A DNA stretch of 33,408 bases from contig DBNZ01000001.1 in assembly GCA_002299495.1 (NCBI GenBank), forward strand, positions 11,219 to 44,626. The letters run 5' to 3'. Position numbers and translations under genes: made by a program. The DNA comes from Methylococcaceae bacterium UBA659 (GTDB lineage: Bacteria > Pseudomonadota > Gammaproteobacteria > Methylococcales > Methylomonadaceae). Numbering within the stretch: the stretch's first letter is position 1; every line of letters starts with the position of its first letter. The notes beneath the pieces were generated by a model. It was given only the letters and a program-made list of their open reading frames with translations, did no database searches and was not told the DNA's origin. Shown one piece after another: positions 16,213 through 24,993 of this stretch.

Positions 16213-17878
16213 TGCCAAGTTGCAAATCAAACCGCAACCTTCAGACAAAAAGGATTCACAGCTTTTTGCGTTTATCGGCTCCATTGATGTCGATGCCATA
16301 CCCATCTTAGAGCCTTTGTATTCACTTCCGGCCCATTCCAATATTGAATTGGATTTTGCCCAATTGGAACGCATCAATTCCATGGGTCTAGCGCAACTTT
16401 TAAAACTGTTCGAACATTGGCAAAAACACAGCTGCGCCATAAAAATATTCAACGTTAACAGGATGATAACGGTGCTTTTCAAAATGACAGGGTTAACCCG
16501 TTTCTTGATTATGGCAACGGATTCCCAGCAGACTGCCACACCAGAACCCCTCGCCAATGACGCCATTAATCCGGTGCCCGCAGCTGAACCGTCCACCGGC
16601 TCAACAACCGCCCAACCGGCAACTGCCAAAGCCCCCGCCCCCGCCACAGAGCAACTGGCCGTCAATAATGCCACGACAGCACAAATAAAAGCGTCTCCGC
16701 TGGTGAGCGATGCGCTGCTGACGATACAACCCGAACCATCAACAGAAGCCCTAGCACAACAGTTCGATTTCATTGGCATGATTGACGTCAATGCGATACC
16801 CGTTCTGGCCAAGCTTTATGCATTGCCGCCTAACTGCAAGGCCATTATCAATTTTGCCCAAATCCAACGGGTCAATTCAATGGGTTTAGCGCAACTACTG
16901 AAGCTCTTTGAACATTGGCAAAAGCAACACATCGCCGTACGCATCATAAACGTCAACCGTATGGTAGAAGTGTTGTTTAAAATGACCGGATTGACCCGGT
17001 TTTTGACGGACGACTTTAGCGAACCAAGCCCTCCGGTGGCTGCTGCGGCCCAGCGGCCCCAGACCGTGTTGTCCAATGCCCCCGAAACAAGGCCTGCCCC
17101 CCCATTAACAGCAGATGGAGCAGCAGAAAAACAAGCAAAACTCAACCTATGGATCAGCTCCCAAAGCAGCCAACAAATGAATGGCTGGTATTTTTTCAAC
17201 ACCTATTTGCAGCGGCATTTAGGGCGTGAGTCCCATCTTGAAATAATCCATGGCGCCGTTAATGAGCAACTGAAAAAAAGGGATGACGAAATGGACATTG
17301 TTTTCAGCAAACCCTTTGAAGCCACCCGTTTGGTATTGAAACATAATTTTCAACCCATCATGCGGCCTGTAGATCAAACCGACGAGGTGACCTTATTAGT
17401 CCGGGCCGATGACCTAAGACAAAAACTCACCGAGTTCCAAGGCGGAAAAGTCGTGACCGCGGCCAAGGACAATTTTGTTTATCTGTTGGGAAGATTTTTG
17501 CTGGAACAAAATGAGGCGGCACTACAAGATATGGAATATTTGTTCTCTGGTCATGACATCAAGGCCTTGCAAACGTTATTAAAGGGCCAAGCCGACATCC
17601 TGTTCATGCTCAGCGAGACTTATCGTGGCTTGTCCGGTTTATCTAAAAAAATGTTACGCGAAATTGATCAAAGCGAAACCGCTTTTGCCTTCCACCTATT
17701 CAGCGTCTCACCCCAGCATGCGGGCCTAGCCGATAAATTAACTGAAATTTTATTGAATATGAACTCGGATAGCCAAGGCCGCCAAGTCCTCTTAGACTTA
17801 GGCATAGCAGGATGGGTCAAGCCCAATGACGATGAAATTGCCATGCTAACCCTGTTGTTCAACCGGTATGCGGATTGA
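16205..17878 (+). CDS. tandem STAS domains fused to a PhnD-like binding domain
   Basis: A 557-residue protein whose ATG overlaps the end of the phosphatase gene (ATGACTAA), indicating translational coupling. STAS 1 spans about 20-101 and STAS 2 about 187-267; they are close internal repeats sharing SMGLAQLLKLFEHWQK and LFKMTGLTRFL. Each has the anti-anti-sigma phosphosite pattern NSMGL, giving S59 and S225 as likely phosphoserines. Linkers rich in Pro, Ala and Thr (about 105-180 and 270-305) separate the modules. Residues about 311-551 resemble phosphonate/phosphate-type (PhnD) substrate-binding proteins: NTYLQRHLG, a DIVFSKPFEA segment, IMRPVDQTDEVTLLVRADD, and a terminal GIAGWVKPNDDE. No signal peptide exists, so this ligand-binding fold would act in the cytosol. 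The PhnD assignment rests on pattern resemblance only. Confidence 0.85.
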   Translation: MTNAKLQIKPQPSDKKDSQLFAFIGSIDVDAIPILEPLYSLPAHSNIELDFAQLERINSMGLAQLLKLFEHWQKHSCAIKIFNVNRMITVLFKMTGLTRFLIMATDSQQTATPEPLANDAINPVPAAEPSTGSTTAQPATAKAPAPATEQLAVNNATTAQIKASPLVSDALLTIQPEPSTEALAQQFDFIGMIDVNAIPVLAKLYALPPNCKAIINFAQIQRVNSMGLAQLLKLFEHWQKQHIAVRIINVNRMVEVLFKMTGLTRFLTDDFSEPSPPVAAAAQRPQTVLSNAPETRPAPPLTADGAAEKQAKLNLWISSQSSQQMNGWYFFNTYLQRHLGRESHLEIIHGAVNEQLKKRDDEMDIVFSKPFEATRLVLKHNFQPIMRPVDQTDEVTLLVRADDLRQKLTEFQGGKVVTAAKDNFVYLLGRFLLEQNEAALQDMEYLFSGHDIKALQTLLKGQADILFMLSETYRGLSGLSKKMLREIDQSETAFAFHLFSVSPQHAGLADKLTEILLNMNSDSQGRQVLLDLGIAGWVKPNDDEIAMLTLLFNRYAD

Positions 17879-17932
17879 TAAGCCGCACTGACGGGTTTGG
17901 AACTTTTCTGCGAAACCAATGGAATTCTATCG

Positions 17933-19894
17933 TCAGTTTTGTTTAACCGTAAAATCATTGACCAGCTGGCTTAATCTTTTTAAGCCTTCCATTTTTGGCT
18001 GTCTGCCATAACGCAATCCCACAAAGATTTTGGTGATTTCCTCAATTTGTCCTGATTTTTGATGTAGCTGCAAACCGGCTCGTTTGGCGAAATCCCGCTC
18101 CCCTTCGCTCCCCCCTCTCACCAATCCGCAAGTGGCGAGCTTTCCGCAGAATGTTTGATAAACCCGCAACGCCTTATCGTTTTGCCTTTGTTTTGGCCAA
18201 AGTATCGCTGCTGCAACCAAAGCTGTCGCCACCCCGACGCTGAGCAGAAGCCATTGCAACATTTCCGTTAAATTGCCAATACCCCAGGCGGAAAGGAAGG
18301 CGCCTTGGTTTTTGTGGTTGTAATTAATGACCCAACGTTGCCAACTATAATCGACGTTACCCCAAAGTTGGCGGGCGTTGACCAACCAATTGGCTCTAAC
18401 CGAATCGCCATCCGGACTAAAACTAATCGCGCCTTCCGGCAACACGTTGTCAATGTTAATCGGTTGCTCGACCCGTTCCGGGGCGATAGCGGCCGTAGGG
18501 TCAACCCGTACCCATCCGCGCCGGGGCATCCATACTTCGGCCCAAGCATGGGCATCGGCCTGCCTGATCTCTAAAAACCCACCCATTTGATTCAGTTTGC
18601 CGCCCTGGTAGCCCGTCACCACGCGCGCGGGAATGCCGGCCACCCGCATCATATAAACAAAAGCCGCCGCATAATGGCTGCAAAACCCATAACGGGTTTT
18701 GAATAAAAAAGTCTCCAGGGGATGGGTTTCACCCAGTAACGGAGGCGTCAAACTGTAATAAAAATTTTCCTGGCGAAAATGCCTAAGCACATTGCCTATA
18801 AAAATTTGGGCTGGTTCGTCAAAACCGTGTAACGCCTTGACCAATTCTGCAATTTTCTCTGACCGGTCGGAAGGTAATTGCACATTTTGCCTCATTTCCG
18901 TTTGGCTAATATCGCCAGTGACATAATCGGGGAATGACACCAGCTCATACTCGGCATGTTTATGGGGATTTTCCCTTGACAACAAACGATAATCTGCCGT
19001 CTGTCTCAGCTGCTGGGGAAATTCACTAGGCAACTCCAGCGCATAAACCCAATTTTTGGCCTGTGGCTCCATCAACAAATGATAGCGGTAGGCTTGACCC
19101 TTAAATTGCGGGCGACTGCTAGGCCCTGCGAGTATGTCACCATCAATTTGAGTCCAACGTTTCCCATCGGTATAAGCCAACACTGGGCCGCGCCAATAGC
19201 GTTGGCCGGCCGGCGGCATTAGGCCTTCGAATTTCACCCGGAAAGCAATTTCATAAGACAAGCCCAGCTCACTGATTGAACCCGGCTCCATGCTGTCGCC
19301 CAGCCCCGATTTAGCCGTGTGAGACTCTTTAAACCAAGCCCAACGGGGAGGATCAAAGCGCGGAAACAACAAAAATAAGGCGATGGCGATGGGCAGCGCT
19401 TGCATCAATAACATAGCGGCTGTTTTGATGGCTGGCCAAGGCGATCGAAATTGGCCGTTAATCATCACCAAGGTCGCCAACAGCAAGCAGCTTACGGCAA
19501 ACGTATAACCCCCCATGAACACACTTTGTGCGTATAAGAACTGGGAAGCGGCGACAATAAATGCCAAAAAAGTGACCAAATAAAAATCCCTTTTGCCATT
19601 GAGTTCCATCAGCTTAAGGCCTAAAGCCACCAAGAACAAACGGGTTCCGGCATCCCTGCCAAAAATGCCCTGATGCAACCCATAAAGCAAAACGACGCCG
19701 ATGACCATTAACAGCAATAACGCTAACCGGTTAGGCAGGAGCGTCGGCTTCCAGATGCCGACCAGCCGCCAACCCAAAAGCACATAAAAAAAGGCCATGA
19801 CGGTGGCGGGTAAGTAATTGAAGTGTGGAAGAGCCATCAATCCCAACGCAGCGAACAATAGGAATAAGGCGGGGCGGTTGATTAAGTTTGGCAT
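17933..19894 (-). CDS. tgpA: TgpA-type membrane transglutaminase-like protein
   Basis: A 653-residue inner-membrane protein of the DUF3488/transglutaminase-core family. The longest frame begins at a TTG 45 bases upstream without a ribosome-binding site, so the first ATG is used. About six hydrophobic segments fill residues 8-178, ending in LFLLFPRFDPPRW, typical of the family. The periplasmic transglutaminase core has the catalytic triad: C405 in RYGFCSHYAAAF, H449 in DAHAWAEVW, and D465 in VRVDPTAA. One more transmembrane segment near LLLSVGVATALVAAAILW precedes a short cytosolic tail. The physiological substrate is unknown; in Pseudomonas aeruginosa TgpA is essential. The usual moxR and DUF58 neighbours are absent here: glnS diverges and the STAS gene converges. 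Confidence 0.88.
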   Translation of the reverse strand: MPNLINRPALFLLFAALGLMALPHFNYLPATVMAFFYVLLGWRLVGIWKPTLLPNRLALLLLMVIGVVLLYGLHQGIFGRDAGTRLFLVALGLKLMELNGKRDFYLVTFLAFIVAASQFLYAQSVFMGGYTFAVSCLLLATLVMINGQFRSPWPAIKTAAMLLMQALPIAIALFLLFPRFDPPRWAWFKESHTAKSGLGDSMEPGSISELGLSYEIAFRVKFEGLMPPAGQRYWRGPVLAYTDGKRWTQIDGDILAGPSSRPQFKGQAYRYHLLMEPQAKNWVYALELPSEFPQQLRQTADYRLLSRENPHKHAEYELVSFPDYVTGDISQTEMRQNVQLPSDRSEKIAELVKALHGFDEPAQIFIGNVLRHFRQENFYYSLTPPLLGETHPLETFLFKTRYGFCSHYAAAFVYMMRVAGIPARVVTGYQGGKLNQMGGFLEIRQADAHAWAEVWMPRRGWVRVDPTAAIAPERVEQPINIDNVLPEGAISFSPDGDSVRANWLVNARQLWGNVDYSWQRWVINYNHKNQGAFLSAWGIGNLTEMLQWLLLSVGVATALVAAAILWPKQRQNDKALRVYQTFCGKLATCGLVRGGSEGERDFAKRAGLQLHQKSGQIEEITKIFVGLRYGRQPKMEGLKRLSQLVNDFTVKQN

Positions 19895-20035
19895 CAATAA
19901 TGATTCGGGTAGTCCTGTAAGATTGAGGAAGTTTAGCAAAACCCAGTCACTTTACGGCATAAGGCGATTCCAGTAGACTTTCGATCAATACCAACCATTC
20001 CCACATTTTAAAAATCCTCCCGTAAATTAACGCTT

Positions 20036-21700
20036 ATGTCTGCAAACGAAAATCCTGTGGTACCCACCAACTTTATCCACCATATCATCGACAGCGATCT
20101 CAAGGCCAACAAAAACAACGGCAAAGTCGCCACCCGTTTTCCGCCTGAACCCAATGGTTACCTCCATATCGGTCACGCCAAATCCATCTGCCTTAATTTT
20201 GGTTTGGCGGCCAAGTATCAAGGCCGCTGTCACTTGCGTTTCGACGACACCAATCCTGAAAAGGAAAGCGATGAGTATGTGCAAGCCATCATGCGCGATG
20301 TCGAATGGCTGGGTTTTAAGTGGCATGAATTACACCACGCCTCCGATTACTTCGGACAACTTTATGATTACGCCGTGCAATTGATCAAAGACGGCAAGGC
20401 TTATGTGGACAGTTCCACCCCGGAACAAATCCGCGCCAACCGGGGGACTTTGACCGAACCCGGCAAGCCAAGCCCAGACCGCAGCCGTAGCATTGCAGAA
20501 AATTTGGATTTATTCCAGCGTATGCGGGCGGGGGAATTTGCCGATGGCCAGTATGTTTTGCGCGCCAAAATCGACATGGCCTCACCGAACATCAACATGC
20601 GGGACCCGACCATTTACCGCATCCGCCGCGTCCACCACCAACGCACGGGGGATGCATGGTGCATCTACCCGATGTACGACTACACCCATTGCCTGTCCGA
20701 CGCCATCGAAGGCATTACCCACTCGATCTGCACGTTGGAGTTTGAAGACCACAGACCGCTTTACGACTGGGTGCTGCATGAGCTGGACACGCCGTGCCAT
20801 CCCCAGCAAATCGAATTTGCCCGCCTGCAACTGGAATACACCATCGTCAGCAAGCGTAAACTAAACCAATTGGTCACCGCAAAACATGTCGGCGGCTGGG
20901 ACGACCCTAGGATGCCAACCATTGCCGGTATGCGCCGCGCCGGAGTGCCCGCCGCCGCCATCCGTGATTTTTGCGAACGCATTGGCGTCACCAAAAAAGA
21001 TGCGTGGATTGAAGCGGGAGTCTTGGAAAACTGCATCCGAGAAGACTTAAACCAAAACGCCTTACGAGCAATGGCCGTCTTGCAGCCGCTACGAGTGGTC
21101 ATCGAAAGCTATCCAGAAGCTCAAACCGAATGGCTGGAAGTTAGTAACCACCCGCAACGTCCGGAATTGGGCAAGCGCAAACTCCCGTTTACAAGAGTAG
21201 TGCTGATAGAGCAGGATGATTTCGCGGAAAACCCCCCGCCAAAATACAAACGTCTTGTACCTGGCGGTGAAATCCGTCTGCGTGGCGCTTATGTCATCAA
21301 GTGCCATGCAGCGGTCAAGGATGCCGATGGCCGCATCATAGAACTGCGTTGCAGCCACGACCCAAACACGTTGGGCAAAAACCCGGAAGGCCGCAAAGTA
21401 AAAGGCGTTATCCACTGGGTTAGCGAATCGAATTCCTTGCCCGCCGAAATCCGCCTTTATGACCGCTTGTTCCGCCTGCCCTACCCGGACAACGAAAAAA
21501 ACTTTCTTGCTGCGCTCAACCTCGATTCCTTGACCATCCTGGAACATGGCCGGGTTGAAGCCAGCCTGGCCGGGGTGGCCCCGGAAAGCTGCCGCCAATT
21601 TGAACGGACAGGCTATTTCTGCGTTGATAAGGACAGCACCGACACCAAAATGGTATTCAACCGGACGGTCACGTTAAGAGAGGATTGGGTAAAAGAATAA
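20036..21700 (+). CDS. glnS: glutaminyl-tRNA synthetase
   Basis: Charges tRNA-Gln with glutamine. At 554 residues it equals E. coli GlnRS in size. The class I HIGH signature is in FPPEPNGYLHIGHAKSICLN (about residues 40-59), the FDDTNPEKE motif follows, and the KMSKS equivalent is VSKRKLNQLV at about 276-285, the usual GlnRS variant. GGWDDPRMPTIAGMRRRG-like sequence lies just after it, and the C-terminal beta-barrel anticodon-binding part (RVVLIEQDDF onward) is intact. The ATG has no strong Shine-Dalgarno. The gene stands alone, divergent from tgpA across 141 bases. Identification is secure. Confidence 0.97.
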   Translation: MSANENPVVPTNFIHHIIDSDLKANKNNGKVATRFPPEPNGYLHIGHAKSICLNFGLAAKYQGRCHLRFDDTNPEKESDEYVQAIMRDVEWLGFKWHELHHASDYFGQLYDYAVQLIKDGKAYVDSSTPEQIRANRGTLTEPGKPSPDRSRSIAENLDLFQRMRAGEFADGQYVLRAKIDMASPNINMRDPTIYRIRRVHHQRTGDAWCIYPMYDYTHCLSDAIEGITHSICTLEFEDHRPLYDWVLHELDTPCHPQQIEFARLQLEYTIVSKRKLNQLVTAKHVGGWDDPRMPTIAGMRRAGVPAAAIRDFCERIGVTKKDAWIEAGVLENCIREDLNQNALRAMAVLQPLRVVIESYPEAQTEWLEVSNHPQRPELGKRKLPFTRVVLIEQDDFAENPPPKYKRLVPGGEIRLRGAYVIKCHAAVKDADGRIIELRCSHDPNTLGKNPEGRKVKGVIHWVSESNSLPAEIRLYDRLFRLPYPDNEKNFLAALNLDSLTILEHGRVEASLAGVAPESCRQFERTGYFCVDKDSTDTKMVFNRTVTLREDWVKE

Positions 21701-21814
21701 GGCGAGTTTCTCGTAGGGTTAGGGCGCTGCCGGCCTAGGCCAAACCGATGGGCGCAGGAAGCGGTCACCGAGCCGCCTTGACGCGCACTGTCCAAACGCT
21801 CGAACGAAAAATAC

Positions 21815-21834
21815 ACTCAAATTTGAGTTTTTTT
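21815..21834 (+). terminator. weak candidate terminator after glnS
   Basis: The 14-bp palindrome ACTCAAATTTGAGT is followed at once by six T residues. The stem is short and AT-rich, so efficiency would be low. It lies 115 bases after the glnS stop and is the only stem with a T tract in this gap. Confidence 0.35.
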
Positions 21835-21913
21835 ACCGCACCCAAGCGAAAATCTTTGTGCAAAATAAGCTTAATTTGACGTTAAGATAGCCCTTAATCT
21901 CATGGATGGGTTT

Positions 21914-21950
21914 AGTTTTCAGTTTTCAGTTTTTAGTTTTCAGTTTTTAG
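21914..21950 (+). repeat. heptamer tandem repeat (AGTTTTY)5
   Basis: Five head-to-tail copies of AGTTTTC or AGTTTTT (order C, C, T, C, T) followed by AG. The array ends 93 bases before the acyltransferase ATG. Copy-number change would shift upstream spacing by 7 bases per unit. Similar heptamer arrays are common in cyanobacterial and some proteobacterial intergenic regions. Confidence 0.85.
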
Positions 21951-22043
21951 CAAAATCAACGCCAACCTTAACTTGCCCAGTTTTGCGATGGGATGTTTCT
22001 GCAAATTCATGTCATAAGCAAGCAACCTACTTCTTAAATCCCC

Positions 22044-22802
22044 ATGAATGCAAACAGTAAAACCATAAACGAAGCCTTTAAAGAGTATTTTGAAATGATG
22101 CCGGCCACCACGGCGGAATTGAAAAGCGAGGTTTTTAAGCTGCGTTACCAGGTCTATTGCCTTGAAATTCATGGCTATGATCCTAGTATCTTCCCTGATG
22201 GGATGGAATATGATGAATTTGACCCGCATTCTGCCCATTATTTAATCCGGCATCGTAAAACTAACGGCTTTGCCGCAACTACGCGATTAATTTTGCCGGA
22301 TCAACGAAACCCTTCCGCGTCGTTCCCGCTTGAGCAGCATTGTGTCATTGATCAAAAAGAGCTGCTTCAAACTATCGATAGGCGGCGCTTAGCAGAGGTT
22401 TCCCGTTTTTGCGTATCGAAAGCGTTTAAGAAGCGTAGAAATAAGTCGGGTACTTTAGATGCCGTTGGCTCTGACTGGAACGAATATGAGTTCACCCAAA
22501 CCGAACGGCGTACCTTCCCTCACATCGCGTTGGCATTATTTGCCTGTTTGATAAAGACCAGTCATGAACATGATATCCACTATTGGTGCGCCTCTATGGA
22601 GCCGGCATTTCTACGTTTTATTGCGATGTTTGGTGTCTACCCCGTCAAGATAGGCCCTGTTTCCGACTACCACGGTGACCGCTTTCCTTGCATCATTAAA
22701 GTGGATGAGATGCTGGATAGCGTTGCGGATAAAAATGAGCAAGTTTGGGAAATGTTTACCGATGAAGGGCGTTTTTGGGAAACAACAGCAGCGGCGGTTT
22801 GA
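22044..22802 (+). CDS. PEP-CTERM/exosortase system-associated acyltransferase
   Basis: A 252-residue protein of the GNAT-like, acyl-homoserine-lactone-synthase-related family that accompanies exosortase/PEP-CTERM systems. The N-terminal KSEVFKLRYQVYCLEIHGYD (about 31-50) is the family's opening motif. AEVSRFCVSKAFKKR (about 118-132) is the conserved EVSRF/L block also seen in LuxI-type synthases, and YWCASMEPAFLRFIAMFG is the C-terminal conserved block. No membrane segment or signal peptide is present. Its acyl donor and acceptor are not established for the family as far as I know. No exosortase, prosortase regulator or PEP-CTERM protein is in the window, so the gene is isolated from its expected partners; it converges with the TonB-dependent receptor. 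Confidence 0.85.
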   Translation: MNANSKTINEAFKEYFEMMPATTAELKSEVFKLRYQVYCLEIHGYDPSIFPDGMEYDEFDPHSAHYLIRHRKTNGFAATTRLILPDQRNPSASFPLEQHCVIDQKELLQTIDRRRLAEVSRFCVSKAFKKRRNKSGTLDAVGSDWNEYEFTQTERRTFPHIALALFACLIKTSHEHDIHYWCASMEPAFLRFIAMFGVYPVKIGPVSDYHGDRFPCIIKVDEMLDSVADKNEQVWEMFTDEGRFWETTAAAV

Positions 22803-22853
22803 TGCTTTCCAGTGGGTCAATCGGGCCAGGGTTAACGGCTCCCAATATCCCTA

Positions 22854-24986
22854 TTAAAAATTGACAGACGCCTCAAAGTAAAAGCTTCTTCCGGCCCGCG
22901 GTAGGTTTTCGGGTAACTGTATGGCCATGGGATCCTCAGCGTTGGCGTCAAAAATGTTCCGTAGGGAAGCTGAAAAATTCAGGTGCCCTAACAGTTTTTT
23001 GCCGCGTAAGGTCAAGTCCACCGTTCCATAATCGGCCAATGGCCGGTGGTCACCTGCAATCCGGGTGCGGCCGCCTATCCAGTTTAGCTGTGGTTGCAAC
23101 TGCCACCGCGGTAAAAAATACCAGGTTAACGCGGTGTAGAGATTGTGCTCGGGTACGCCGGTCACGCGCTGATCCGTGGCATTATTAAGCGCATTTTGCC
23201 AGGCATAGTTGCCTGCCAAATTCCAGTGTTCATGCCAGCGCCAATTCCATTCGAATTCCGTCCCGTACCCGTCTTGGTCACCGCTATTTTGAAACGTGCT
23301 GGTTGATTGGCCGGCATCGCGCATAGGTAAAATCAAGTCTTTGATTTGGTAGTAATAGATATTAAATGCGGTTCTTACCGTGTGGGTCGGACGATAGTCA
23401 AACGCCCATTCATAGGTGTTGATGGTTTCAGGATTGAGGTTTCTGTTACCGATCAATACCGGGTTGTGTTGATTGCCTTGCTCAGAAAAATTGGGCGCCC
23501 TAAACGCCCGCCCATACAACAGCTTGGTGGTCATCTGGTCATTGGCATCCCAAACCAGGGCGGCCCTAGGGTTTACGGTTCCGCCAAAATCGGAATAGTC
23601 ATCGTAGCGGACGCCGGCCGTGAGCAGCCAATCCTTGGCAAAATTCCATTCGTCTTGCACAACCGCTGACCAGACCGTGCGATGGGTGTCGGGTAAATAA
23701 ACATAAGGGGTATTGGTTACGTCGGTCAAGTCACCTTCCACTACGGGGTTGCTGCCGTCTATAACGCCAGGGCCAAAATTCTTTTGTTCACTAGCCGTCA
23801 GCCCCTCATAACGAAATCCGGCGCTGATGTGTAACAGGTGATTATTAAAACCGGCATAGTTTGCAATTAAATCTAATGATGGAATATTCTGAACCCGGCC
23901 TAAACTGGCGTTAACGCCTTCAGGAAAAGAGACAAGTTTGAAATCCCCTCCAGTTTGAATATTACCATCGGAACCAATCGGCAATACCGCATTATCTGGG
24001 AAAGCCTGGAATTGAGCCTGGACTCTTGTGTGCAAGTAACTGGTATGTACTGACAATTTCCAGTTATCCAGTAAATCCTCAGTGGAGTAACGGGCGTCAC
24101 CTAAATAAACCTCATTACCGACCCTCCCTTTTGGATCCAAAGCCCCGGCGGCACCGGCACGGGTTCCGGCATCCATTAGATTAAATGCCCAAAACCCCAA
24201 ATCCCAATGTTTGCGTTGCAGATTCAGGTGGCCGTTCAAGGTTTCAAAATGGGTGTTTAATGGTCCTGGGGCCAAAGAAGCTTGGCTGCCTAACGCGCGG
24301 TCGAAGATTGTTTGGGTATCGGCTTGCACGGTGCGGTCAGGGTCACCGGCGGTATGCTGATACTGCAAGCTGGCGGCGACATCAAAGCCCCGCCATTGGG
24401 AGCCGTGTTGAGCCCAGGTGCTGGCGGTTTCCCACAGACCCGCCCGTACCCCAACCTGGGTGCCGTCAATATCCTTGGCTTTCTTGGTGATCACATTGAT
24501 GACCCCGGCGAAGGCGTCGGCACCATACAGGGCGGAGCCTGGGCCACGGATGACCTCCACCCGCTCAATGGCCTCAACCGGAAACTCTAAACCCGTGGTC
24601 AAGGCACCGCGGAACGGCTCCGTGATGCGGGTTCCGTTCAAGAGGAACAATACTTGCGAATTGGTCTTGTTGCTGATGCCCCGGAAGATGTATTTGTAAT
24701 CATAAGTGCTGCTTTGCAGGCCGACATGCAAGCCCGGCACCGTTTCTAAGACCTCGTGCAGCTCGGTCGCACCCATCGCCTTGATTTGCTCTGCGGTGAT
24801 CACGCTGGTGACCCCCGCGGATTGGGACACCGGTTTGGGTGTGCCGGTGGCGATGGTGACCGGAATGGCGGCCAATTCAGCCGGGGACAGGGAAAAAAAA
24901 TCCTCGACGTCTTCACCGGCATAGGCAAACCCATAAAGCATGAACACGAAGCAACCAGCCAGGAATTTTATGAAGATGGCTTTCAT
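22854..24986 (-). CDS. TonB-dependent receptor
   Basis: A 710-residue outer-membrane beta-barrel. A Sec signal peptide (MKAIFIKFLAGCFVFMLYGFAYA, cut about residue 23) is followed by a short segment DFFSLSPAELAAIPVTIATG. The plug domain is at about 50-165, with VITAEQIKAMGATELHEVLETVPG and a VEVIRGPGSALYGADAFAGVINV block. The barrel continues to a terminal aromatic, SFYFEASVNF. It belongs to the receptor type with an LSPAELAxIPVT-like N-terminus often found beside YfiR and GGDEF genes. It is the last gene of the directon, 7 bases after the GGDEF/EAL gene. The ligand cannot be read; siderophore, vitamin B12 or metal chelates are all possible. Confidence 0.93.
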   Translation of the reverse strand: MKAIFIKFLAGCFVFMLYGFAYAGEDVEDFFSLSPAELAAIPVTIATGTPKPVSQSAGVTSVITAEQIKAMGATELHEVLETVPGLHVGLQSSTYDYKYIFRGISNKTNSQVLFLLNGTRITEPFRGALTTGLEFPVEAIERVEVIRGPGSALYGADAFAGVINVITKKAKDIDGTQVGVRAGLWETASTWAQHGSQWRGFDVAASLQYQHTAGDPDRTVQADTQTIFDRALGSQASLAPGPLNTHFETLNGHLNLQRKHWDLGFWAFNLMDAGTRAGAAGALDPKGRVGNEVYLGDARYSTEDLLDNWKLSVHTSYLHTRVQAQFQAFPDNAVLPIGSDGNIQTGGDFKLVSFPEGVNASLGRVQNIPSLDLIANYAGFNNHLLHISAGFRYEGLTASEQKNFGPGVIDGSNPVVEGDLTDVTNTPYVYLPDTHRTVWSAVVQDEWNFAKDWLLTAGVRYDDYSDFGGTVNPRAALVWDANDQMTTKLLYGRAFRAPNFSEQGNQHNPVLIGNRNLNPETINTYEWAFDYRPTHTVRTAFNIYYYQIKDLILPMRDAGQSTSTFQNSGDQDGYGTEFEWNWRWHEHWNLAGNYAWQNALNNATDQRVTGVPEHNLYTALTWYFLPRWQLQPQLNWIGGRTRIAGDHRPLADYGTVDLTLRGKKLLGHLNFSASLRNIFDANAEDPMAIQLPENLPRAGRSFYFEASVNF

Positions 24987-24993
24987 AAGCGCA

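Larger units (their letters stand above)
21701..22043. other. 343-base intergenic stretch
   Basis: Between glnS and the acyltransferase I see no coding frame with a ribosome-binding site. It contains GGCCTAGGCC (a 10-bp palindrome near 21733), the hairpin at 21815-21834, a TTGACG at 21876-21881 without a correctly spaced -10, and the heptamer repeat at 21914-21950. Confidence 0.6.

Noticed and set aside
16186..16812. 208-residue minus-strand open frame
   Set aside because: It lies opposite the STAS gene, has low-complexity Ala/Ser/Val composition and no family motif, while the plus strand encodes clear STAS domains.
21089..21598. 169-residue minus-strand open frame
   Set aside because: It is opposite the well-conserved C-terminal half of glnS and has no recognisable motif or ribosome-binding site.
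20036..21700. Damaged KMSKS motif in GlnRS
   Set aside because: VSKRKL is the normal form of this motif in glutaminyl-tRNA synthetases.
21876..21904. TTGACG as -35 of the acyltransferase promoter
   Set aside because: No acceptable -10 box occurs at 16-18 bases; TAATCT is only 13 bases away.
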